Assembly (NCBI GenBank): GCA_945883745.1
Contig: CAMCYH010000005.1
Location: 1 to 49,853 of the forward strand
Reading direction: 5' to 3'
Origin: Candidatus Kuenenia stuttgartensis
GTDB taxonomy: Bacteria; Planctomycetota; Planctomycetia; Pirellulales; UBA1268
DNA: 49,853 nucleotides
Part shown: positions 43,915 to 49,853 of the stretch, piece after piece
Layout of the letters: each line of letters opens with the position of its first letter
Position numbering within the stretch: position 1 is the stretch's first letter
Made by a program: the position numbers and the translations under genes
Notes under the pieces: model-generated
Seen by the model: only the letters and a program-made list of their open reading frames with translations
What the model was told of the DNA's origin: nothing
Database searches by the model: none

Positions 43915-45320
43915 GTGGTGGCCTGGCTACCGGTCGGTGACGAGGGTGCGCTGGTGGCGGCGACTGACGGGATCGCTATGACAAACCGCGTACTGTCGCC
44001 GTGGCGGCTCCATTCAAGCCTGCCGCCGTGAGATTCCGCAACCGTGCGGGCCACGGCGAGGCCGAGACCGATGCCCTCCGGTTTGCTGGTCACGAAGGGC
44101 TCGTGCATCGCATCGCGAATCGCGGGCGCCGGCCCCGGACCTGTGTCGTCAACGCCGATCCGAATGCCATCGGCGTCCTTCACGGCCCAGAGGTAGACAC
44201 TTCCGGCCACGCCCGCCGCATCGATGCCGTTGAGCATGAGATTGACGAGCGCCGATCGCAGTGGCTCGCGGCGGCCTGTGACCATGAGATCCCGATCGGC
44301 CTGATGCATGATTCGCGTGCCGGCATGGCTGCATCGCGGGCCGACCAGGTCGCACACGTCCTGCAGCAGGCCGGCTGCGGAAAACGACGTCGTCGCGACC
44401 TCCTCGGGCCGGCCGAGCATGAGCAACCCCCGCACCTCCTCCTCGAGCACGTCGAGTTGGCGGATGGCCACGTCGAGGCTCGTGTCATCTTTCTTCGCGG
44501 CCTCAACGCCATGGCACCGCCGCCGGTGGAGATCGACCGCGAGCCGGGCACCCGTGACGGCGTTGCGCACCTCGTGGGCGAAGCCCGCCGCCATCTGCCC
44601 GAGGAGTCGTTGCCGCTCACCGCCGACGAGTGATTCGCGTTGGCCGGCGAGCGTCTGGCTCATCCGGTTGACCCCCGCAACCAGCCGAGTGATCTCGTCA
44701 GGTTCATCACCAGGAGGCCGCTCCTGCAGTTCACTTCCAAAGTCACCACCCGCGATCCGCGCCACGTGGCGGTCGATATCCCCTAGCCGAGCGGCGATGC
44801 TGCTCGTCATCCGCAGGCCCAGCGGCACGAGCGTGGCGAGAGTGCCGGCGGCGACGACGAGCATTGGCCACACGCGATTCCACGTGGCTCGTGCCACACT
44901 CTCCCGCGGTGACAGCACGAGCACCGTCTCCGGACGCACGCCCGCTGACCGCACGGTTCCGACACGATAGGGGAGCGTGTCCAGCACGACCGCGCCCGCC
45001 ACCAAGCCCTGCTTGAGGAGCGCTGCCGCAACTGGACTGACCGGCAGCGTGGTGAGGCCGGGAGTCTCATTGGCGACATCCCAGACGACATAGTGGTCGC
45101 CAGTGAGCCGGTGCAGCGCCGCCAGAATCGGAGCCGACACGGCGACCCGTGACTGAGCGAGCGTGTCAGCCACCTGCTCCCGCCGCTGTCGTGCGGCCAG
45201 CGACTCCTGCCGCATCGCCCACCAGGCGTTGAAGCCGACGTTCGCCACCACGGCCGCCAAGACAAGCACGACGACCGGCGCAACCAGCCGGCCGGCCAGA
45301 GAAGAAGAGAAAGGGAGCAT
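43911..45320 (-). CDS. membrane sensor histidine kinase
   Basis: A 469-residue kinase, start at the ATG at 45320. The N-terminal membrane helix (SSSLAGRLVAPVVVLVLAAVVANVG) precedes a periplasmic sensor of about 130 residues and a second helix near 165-185. A HAMP-like linker follows (RLGDIDRHVARIAGGDFG). The H-box is MAAGFAHEVRNAVTGARL, then come an N box with NLMLNGIDAAG and G boxes DTGPGPAPAIRD and IGLGLAVARTVAESHGG. The canonical HExRNP has V-R-N-A here. It is paired with the NtrC-type regulator by a 4-base overlap and is the likely phospho-donor. The ligand is unknown. Confidence 0.92.
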   Translation of the reverse strand: MLPFSSSLAGRLVAPVVVLVLAAVVANVGFNAWWAMRQESLAARQRREQVADTLAQSRVAVSAPILAALHRLTGDHYVVWDVANETPGLTTLPVSPVAAALLKQGLVAGAVVLDTLPYRVGTVRSAGVRPETVLVLSPRESVARATWNRVWPMLVVAAGTLATLVPLGLRMTSSIAARLGDIDRHVARIAGGDFGSELQERPPGDEPDEITRLVAGVNRMSQTLAGQRESLVGGERQRLLGQMAAGFAHEVRNAVTGARLAVDLHRRRCHGVEAAKKDDTSLDVAIRQLDVLEEEVRGLLMLGRPEEVATTSFSAAGLLQDVCDLVGPRCSHAGTRIMHQADRDLMVTGRREPLRSALVNLMLNGIDAAGVAGSVYLWAVKDADGIRIGVDDTGPGPAPAIRDAMHEPFVTSKPEGIGLGLAVARTVAESHGGRLEWSRHGDSTRFVIAIPSVAATSAPSSPTGSQATT

Positions 45321-45400
45321 GCCAATCAGACTACCGCGGCATATCCACAGCGACAGGCTGCGCCTGTCTTCCTTTGCGAACGTTTCACCGCTACCCGGGA

Positions 45401-45532
45401 GGGGCGGCCCGTGTCCTCGAGCGGGCTGTGGGAGCAAGCGCAGCCATGGATGGCGAAGCGCCGCGGACACGGCAGTGAACGGAGGCCTGGAGGGCCGACG
45501 TGAACGTCCGGCGAGAGGACACGGGCAGCCCC
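45401..45532. repeat. 132-bp element with near-perfect terminal inverted repeats
   Basis: GGGGC-G-GCCCGTGTCCTC at 45401-45418 and GAGGACACGGGC-A-GCCCC at 45515-45532 pair at 17 of 18 positions. The ~96-base interior holds further short inverted repeats (GACGTGAACGTC; GGCCTGGAGGGCC) and an extra GGACACGG. The whole lies between divergent genes (the kinase and the ArsR operon). It resembles a REP- or MITE-like repeat; no target-site duplication is obvious. Confidence 0.6.
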
Positions 45533-45579
45533 GAACCACGCGTTCCTACGAGAAAAACGCAAAAATCAAAAAAGATTGA

Positions 45580-45607
45580 TTGACATATCGTTAGATTACG
45601 ATATATC
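45580..45607 (+). promoter_or_regulatory. promoter with ArsR-type operator
   Basis: TTGACA (45580-45585) and TATATC (45602-45607) are 16 bases apart, giving a plausible sigma-70-type promoter. Between them lies a perfect inverted repeat ATATCGT-N6-ACGATAT (45585-45604), in an AT-rich patch of an otherwise GC-rich region. Its overlap with the promoter fits repression by the ArsR-family protein encoded 32 bases downstream. Confidence 0.7.
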
Positions 45608-45635
45608 AATACGTAAGCCGCCCACGAGTATCCCC

Positions 45636-45968
45636 ATGGTCGCAAAAACAGCCCCCAACCGCCCCCCGCTGATCGGCCTCGAAGCCCTTGGCCAGGCCGC
45701 CGAATGCCTGCGGACGCTGGCCCATCCGCACCGATTACGGATCGTGCAGATGCTGCTCGGCGGTCGCTACATGGTGGGCGAATTGGCCGACGCGTGCGGC
45801 ATCCCAAGCCACATGGCCTCCGAGCACCTGCGACTCATGCAGCGGTGCGGCTTTCTCACGGCTGCCAAGGAAGGCCGTTGCACGTACTACACGATCGCCG
45901 AGCCCCACCTGGCCAACATCATGGCCTGCATCGAGGCCCGCTTCGGAGGCGGGCCGCAATCTGGATAA
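45636..45968 (+). CDS. ArsR-family winged-helix repressor of the sulfur operon
   Basis: A 110-residue protein, start at the ATG at 45636 (the upstream extension into the promoter is rejected). The winged-helix core is AECLRTLAHPHRLRIVQMLL, GELADACGIPSHMASEHLRLMQ and GRCTYYTIAEPH. Five cysteines (C24, C54, C71, C82, C98) could form thiol sensors; persulfide-sensing relatives such as BigR/SqrR use two such Cys. It heads an operon with rhodanese and MBL-persulfide genes. It probably binds the palindrome at 45585-45604. Confidence 0.88.
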   Translation: MVAKTAPNRPPLIGLEALGQAAECLRTLAHPHRLRIVQMLLGGRYMVGELADACGIPSHMASEHLRLMQRCGFLTAAKEGRCTYYTIAEPHLANIMACIEARFGGGPQSG

Positions 45969-46046
45969 CCGCCCCGTTTCTTTGAGAACACACTGCTTTC
46001 GGTCTGACACCTGTTTCTTTCCATTCCCACGAAGGAGATTTCCATC

Positions 46047-46994
46047 ATGGTCGCCACGATTTCTGCTCAAGCCCTTGCCGATCTGCGACGCCGCGGCGAG
46101 TCGCTCACGCTCATCGACGTCCGCACGCCGGCCGAGTATGGCGAGGTGCACGTCGACTGTGCCCGCAACATGCCGCTCGACCGGCTCGATCCGCACGCCG
46201 TGGTCGCCGAGCACGGCGCTAGAAATGCACCGATCTACTTCGTCTGCCGTTCGGGCGGTCGCAGCAAGCAGGCCTGTGAGAAGATGCTCGCGGCCGGCAT
46301 CGATAACGTGGTCAGTGTCGACGGCGGTACGGCAGCCTGTGAATCGGCCGGCGTCTCCGTGATCCGCGGCAAGAAGGCGATGTCGCTCGAGCGGCAGGTG
46401 CGGATCGCCGCCGGTGCCCTGGTTGCCGTCGGAGCAGCCCTTGCGGCGTTCGGTCCCGACCCGACGTGGAAGCTCATCGGCGCCGGCCTCGCCGGATTTG
46501 TCGGCTGCGGTCTTGTCTTCGCCGGGATCACCGACACCTGCGGGATGGCGATGCTCATCGCTCGGATGCCCTGGAACCAGCGGTATGCCGGCGCCACGAC
46601 CTGCGCGCGGGCGATCCTGCTGGGGCTCGTCTTTGGCGGACTCACCGGCACAGCCTTTGCGGAACATACGAAGGATTCGCTCGCCCAGGTCCAGCAGGCC
46701 GTCGCCGACAACAAGGCGGTGATCGTCGACGTCCGCGAGCCGGAGGAATGGGCGGAGGGCCATCTCTCCGGTGCCCGACTCGTGCCGCTCAGTGCCCTCG
46801 AAAAAGGCGTCAACCCGGCCGAAATCGCCCGCGTCCTGCCAAAAGACAAGATCATCTACTGTCATTGCCTCGTCGGTGGCCGCTGCCTGGAGGCCGCCCG
46901 CCTGCTCCAGCCGCTCGGCTATGACGTGCGGCCCCTCAAGGCCGGTTACCCCGCGCTCGTGAAGGCCGGCTTTCCGGCTGTCGTCGGCCAGTGA
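46047..46994 (+). CDS. rhodanese-membrane-rhodanese fusion (YgaP-like plus extra rhodanese)
   Basis: A 315-residue protein with AAGGAG 46032-46037 before the ATG. Rhodanese 1 covers about 10-108 with C67 in FVCRSGGRS. The membrane module covers about 118-205 (DUF2892-like): helices QVRIAAGALVAVGAALAAFG, KLIGAGLAGFVGCGLVFAG and RAILLGLVFGGLTGTAFA; the last ends like a signal-peptidase site (TAFA|EH). Rhodanese 2 covers about 215-310 with YCHCLVGGRC. YgaP has one rhodanese plus DUF2892; the second rhodanese is extra and by hydropathy would face the opposite side of the membrane. Sulfur transfer across the membrane is a hypothesis. Confidence 0.8.
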   Translation: MVATISAQALADLRRRGESLTLIDVRTPAEYGEVHVDCARNMPLDRLDPHAVVAEHGARNAPIYFVCRSGGRSKQACEKMLAAGIDNVVSVDGGTAACESAGVSVIRGKKAMSLERQVRIAAGALVAVGAALAAFGPDPTWKLIGAGLAGFVGCGLVFAGITDTCGMAMLIARMPWNQRYAGATTCARAILLGLVFGGLTGTAFAEHTKDSLAQVQQAVADNKAVIVDVREPEEWAEGHLSGARLVPLSALEKGVNPAEIARVLPKDKIIYCHCLVGGRCLEAARLLQPLGYDVRPLKAGYPALVKAGFPAVVGQ

Positions 46995-47038
46995 ATCGTC
47001 ATCCCTGAACGATCAAACCAACCTACGGAGCCCCACCC

Positions 47039-48442
47039 ATGAAGATCCAGCAGTACTACCTGGCCTGCCTGTCGCATGCCTCCTACATGATCACCGACGA
47101 GAAGACGAAGACGGCCGCCGTGGTCGACCCGCAACGTGACATCGATCAGTATCTCGCCGATGCCGAGGCCGGCGGCTACACGATCAAGCATGTTTTTCTC
47201 ACCCATTTTCACGCCGACTTCATTGCGGGCCACATCGAGTTGCGTGACAGGGCGGGCGCGACGATCCACCTCGGCCGCCGGGCTGAGGCGGAGTTTGAGT
47301 GCGTCCACATGAAGGACGGCGACGTGGTCGAATTCGGTGACGTGAAGCTGGAGATCATGGAGACGCCCGGCCACACTCCGGAAGGCATCTCGATTCTCGT
47401 CTACGACCTCGCCACGAGTGCAACCGTGCCTGAGGCCGTGCTCACCGGCGACACGCTCTTCATCGGAGATGTCGGTCGGCCCGACCTGCTCGCCAGCATC
47501 GGTGTAACTGCCGACGAGCTGGCCGACATGCTTTACGACAGCATCACGAACAAGCTGATGAGGCTGCCCGACGCCACGCTGGTCTACCCAGCCCACGGTG
47601 CCGGCAGCATGTGCGGCAAGAGCCTCTCCAAGGAGACCGTCTCCACGATCGGTGAGCAGAAGAAGTTCAACTATGCCCTCCAGCCGATGAGCCGGGAGGC
47701 GTTCAAGCAGATTGTGACGGCCGACCAGCCCGAGGCGCCCGACTACTTCGTGCACGACGCCATCCTCAACCGCAAGGAGCGAACCGCCCTCCACGACGCC
47801 ATGGAAAAGCAGCTGCAGCCACTGGCGATCGATGAGGTGCTGGCCCTCGAGAAGGCGGGAGCCCAGCTGCTCGACGTCCGTGACGGCATCGACTTCGAGG
47901 GGGGGCACCTCAAGGGATCTCTCAACATCGCGCTCTCGGGAAAGTACGCGACGTGGGCCGGCTCGATGCTCTCCCACGATCGACCGATCGTCGTGATCGC
48001 CGAAGAAGGGGGCGAAGATGAGGCCGTCATGCGGCTGGGACGAATCGGCTTCGATAACGTCGCCGGGTTCCTCGCTGGCGGCATGAACGCCCTGCTCAAG
48101 CGGGATGACCTCGTGGAACGGACCGAGCGGATCACCTCGCCGGCGCTGGCAGAGTGGATGAGCGGCACGCGGGCCGACATGGGTACGAAGCCACTGATCA
48201 TCGACGTGCGGAGTGAGGCCGAGCACGCTGGTGGCCACATCGAGGGCAGCATGAACATTCCGCTGACCCATCTCGAGGAACGGGTCGGGGAGCTGCCCGC
48301 CGGCAAGCCGCTGGTGGTTCACTGCGAAGGGGGCTACCGCTCGGCGATCGCCGCCAGCCTGCTCCAGAAACTGGGGCGATCGCATGTGCATGACATGGTG
48401 GGCGGCTACAAGGCGTGGGCGGCCACGAAAGCATCCGCGTGA
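47039..48442 (+). CDS. MBL-fold persulfide dioxygenase-like/rhodanese fusion
   Basis: A 467-residue protein. The N-terminal MBL domain has LTHFHADFIAGH (H56, H58, D60), GHTPEG (H), GDTLFIGDVGRPDL (D) and PAHGAGSMCGK, matching the persulfide dioxygenase type known in Synechocystis and BLH proteins. Two C-terminal rhodanese domains follow. The first (about 275-360) lacks the active Cys (IAEEGGEDEA); the second (about 375-465) has it in VVHCEGGYRS. The predicted role is oxidation of glutathione persulfide to sulfite, with sulfur delivery from rhodanese. It is in the ArsR operon, 44 bases after the rhodanese fusion. Confidence 0.87.
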   Translation: MKIQQYYLACLSHASYMITDEKTKTAAVVDPQRDIDQYLADAEAGGYTIKHVFLTHFHADFIAGHIELRDRAGATIHLGRRAEAEFECVHMKDGDVVEFGDVKLEIMETPGHTPEGISILVYDLATSATVPEAVLTGDTLFIGDVGRPDLLASIGVTADELADMLYDSITNKLMRLPDATLVYPAHGAGSMCGKSLSKETVSTIGEQKKFNYALQPMSREAFKQIVTADQPEAPDYFVHDAILNRKERTALHDAMEKQLQPLAIDEVLALEKAGAQLLDVRDGIDFEGGHLKGSLNIALSGKYATWAGSMLSHDRPIVVIAEEGGEDEAVMRLGRIGFDNVAGFLAGGMNALLKRDDLVERTERITSPALAEWMSGTRADMGTKPLIIDVRSEAEHAGGHIEGSMNIPLTHLEERVGELPAGKPLVVHCEGGYRSAIAASLLQKLGRSHVHDMVGGYKAWAATKASA

Positions 48443-49314
48443 GCCCCCTCCCGATGCTTCCGCTGTTCGCCGAAGCCGTCGCTGCGACCGCCCCCCTCTC
48501 CCCCGAGGCTGTCGCGGCCGGTGGGCTCGTCGGTCTCTCCCTCGGCCTGACCGGTGGCGGCGGGGCGATCTTCGCCGTGCCGCTGCTGGTGTACTGGCTG
48601 GGCGTCGACCCGAAGACGGCGGTCAGCATCTCGCTGGTCACGGTGGCAGTGACAGCGCTCGTGGGAGCCGTTGAACGGTGGTGGTACGGCCAGGTGGAAA
48701 TTCCCACCGGGCTCCTCTTCGCCGCCGCTGGCATGGCCGCCACGCCGCTGGGAAGTTGGCTCGGCACGCTCGTCCCCGCGACGCTGCTGCTGGCCGCCTT
48801 CTCGCTCCTCATGCTCGTGATCGCCGCGCGCATGTGGCTCAAGGCGAGAGATACCTCCGAGCGGATTTCACCCGCCGCCGTCGATGCCGGTGGCGGCCCG
48901 GCCTGTCGCCGTGATCCCGAAGGCAAACTGCGAATGACCAGTCGGTGCGCCAGCGTGCTCACCTCCGTGGGCCTCGCCGTCGGCGTCCTGTCCGGCCTGT
49001 TCGGCGTCGGCGGTGGCTTTCTTATCGTGCCGGCACTCGTCACATTCGCCTCGATGGGCGTGCCGCGGGCTGTCGGGACATCGCTCTTGGTGATGACGCT
49101 CGTCGGTGCTGCCGGCGTGGCCTCGCACGTTGCCGCCGGCCGGGCGATTCCAGCCGACATCGCTCTCGGTTTCGTCGCCGGCAGCATCCCAGGCCTGTTT
49201 GCCGGTTCGTTCATCGGCCGGCGACTTACCGGGCCGCTCCTGTCACGGATTTTCGCGGTGGCGATCGTTTGCGTCGCCACCTTCGTGATCGCCAAGACCG
49301 TTATCGGGCTGTGA
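48439..49314 (+). CDS. TauE/SafE family sulfite or organosulfur permease
   Basis: A 291-residue membrane protein. The GTG start at 48439 overlaps the preceding stop (GTGA), showing coupling; an ATG at 48454 is an alternative. Two internally similar halves each contain the family glycine-rich motif: GLTGGGGAIFAVPLL and FGVGGGFLIVPALV. About eight helices are predicted. The family exports or imports sulfite, sulfonates or related anions. In this operon it probably exports sulfite produced by the persulfide dioxygenase. It is the last gene of the operon. Confidence 0.88.
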   Translation: MSPLPMLPLFAEAVAATAPLSPEAVAAGGLVGLSLGLTGGGGAIFAVPLLVYWLGVDPKTAVSISLVTVAVTALVGAVERWWYGQVEIPTGLLFAAAGMAATPLGSWLGTLVPATLLLAAFSLLMLVIAARMWLKARDTSERISPAAVDAGGGPACRRDPEGKLRMTSRCASVLTSVGLAVGVLSGLFGVGGGFLIVPALVTFASMGVPRAVGTSLLVMTLVGAAGVASHVAAGRAIPADIALGFVAGSIPGLFAGSFIGRRLTGPLLSRIFAVAIVCVATFVIAKTVIGL

Positions 49315-49454
49315 CTCCCTGCTCGCCACACCCCCCAGCCCCCGTATCCTGACAGAGGGCGTTGCAATCCGAGCCGTGAAGTTGCCGACAACTCTTTCAG
49401 ACTCGCAGCGCTTCCCTCCGGCCGCGGGCGGGACCGTCATGGGCACCTCCTCAC

Positions 49455-49853
49455 GTGCGCACTCTTCTCCACATTCCGCGGCTGGCCTTGATCGCGGTGG
49501 CCTTGATAGCCCAGCCGGCCGGACGCACGGCCCATGGCAGGGAGATCCAAGATCTCAATGCCGACCGTGATGCGTTTACGCCGACGACTCTCACCGTTGA
49601 ACCCGGCCACGCGCTCATCGAAACGGCCTACACATTCATCGACAACCGCGAGGGACCCGAGACCCACAGTTTTCCCGAACTGCTCCTTCGCAAAGGCCTT
49701 ACCAAGCGACTCGAACTTCGGCTCGGGGCCAATCAGGAGATCGGTTCGGGTGGCAGTGTCGTCACGGCCATCGAGACGGGCGAGGGAATGGGCGAGGAGG
49801 TCTCCGCGGAGACGACCTTATTTTACGGGCTCAAGGCTCAGCTCAGCGATCAG
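49455..49853 (+). CDS. Phenol_MetA_deg-like outer membrane channel (5' part; cut by window edge)
   Basis: The frame is open to the right edge (133 codons seen). The N terminus, LLHIPRLALIAVALIAQPAGRTAHG, is a signal peptide; the start is probably GTG at 49455 but uncertain, with no good ribosome site. DRDAFTPTTLTVEPGHALIETAYTF and the alternating ELLLRKGLTKRLELRLG strands fit the MetA-pathway transporter family (phenol-degradation outer-membrane proteins). It would form a beta-barrel for hydrophobic substrates. It is separated from the sulfur operon by 140 bases and may be independent. Confidence 0.6.
   Translation, partial: MRTLLHIPRLALIAVALIAQPAGRTAHGREIQDLNADRDAFTPTTLTVEPGHALIETAYTFIDNREGPETHSFPELLLRKGLTKRLELRLGANQEIGSGGSVVTAIETGEGMGEEVSAETTLFYGLKAQLSDQ

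Noticed and set aside
46946..48391. Minus-strand open frame opposite the MBL-rhodanese gene
   Set aside because: Low-complexity mirror translation; the plus-strand gene has metal and rhodanese motifs.
1..49853. CRISPR array
   Set aside because: No regularly spaced direct repeats with unique spacers were seen; the only tandem repeat has two adjoining copies.

Overview
The window looks like GC-rich chromosome from a planctomycete, most like the Pirellulales or Rhodopirellula relatives; no species can be named. The evidence is the gene content: two giant secreted dehydrogenase/HEAT/cytochrome c proteins, DUF1592-type and DUF1549/DUF1553 cytochromes paired with DUF1552 and DUF1501 proteins, three DUF1559 pseudopilins, a sulfatase, and an ECF sigma factor with a FecR-like partner. 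Shine-Dalgarno sequences are often absent, so many starts are uncertain.

Layout. (1) Bases 1-3337 look like one end of an integrated island that is visibly less GC-rich. It carries a large minus-strand protein of zinc-ribbon repeats around a Vsr/PD-(D/E)XK-like nuclease domain (cut by the left edge), the N-terminal stump of an MmeI-like restriction-modification enzyme, a membrane zinc-ribbon protein, and a 42-base 3' piece of a tRNA-Met(CAT) that would fit an attachment site. (2) 3488-4530 holds a PemK/MazF-type toxin-antitoxin pair and decayed coding sequence. (3) 4531-20668 holds degradative and respiratory genes: two propeller-HEAT-cytochrome proteins, a DUF1592 cytochrome/DUF1552/unknown operon, an SGNH plus alpha/beta hydrolase fusion, and a DUF1559 pilin with a small lipoprotein. 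(4) 21041-29178 is housekeeping-like: amidohydrolase, a two-helix membrane protein, a BBP2-like porin, an RMD1/DUF155 protein, 5-oxoprolinase PxpA with a PxpB-PxpC fusion, and an MBL-fold phosphodiesterase. (5) 29277-31429 is an ECF sigma factor overlapping a FecR/lectin-like protein. (6) 31470-38800 holds a lipase-like protein, a second DUF1559/lipoprotein cassette and a DUF1549/DUF1553-DUF1501 pair. (7) 38875-41253 holds a MntA/HepT toxin-antitoxin pair and a sulfatase. (8) 41293-45320 is a histidine kinase, an NtrC-type regulator and a DUF1559 pilin with a perfect sigma-54 promoter. (9) 45401-49314 holds a palindromic repeat element and an ArsR-controlled reactive-sulfur operon: ArsR, rhodanese-membrane-rhodanese, persulfide-dioxygenase-like MBL-rhodanese and a TauE/SafE permease. 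An outer-membrane channel-like gene runs off the right edge.

How the genes may work together. Sulfatases, SGNH hydrolases and secreted cytochrome/dehydrogenase sets suggest a marine-type degrader of complex, sulfated or methylated polysaccharides. The ArsR operon would detoxify sulfide and persulfide. The two-component system beside a sigma-54 pilin resembles PilS/PilR control of a pilin, here applied to a planctomycete DUF1559 protein. The most unusual items are the zinc-ribbon nuclease island, the regulator/sigma-54/pilin unit, the two pilin-lipoprotein-cytochrome cassettes and the two-sided rhodanese fusion.
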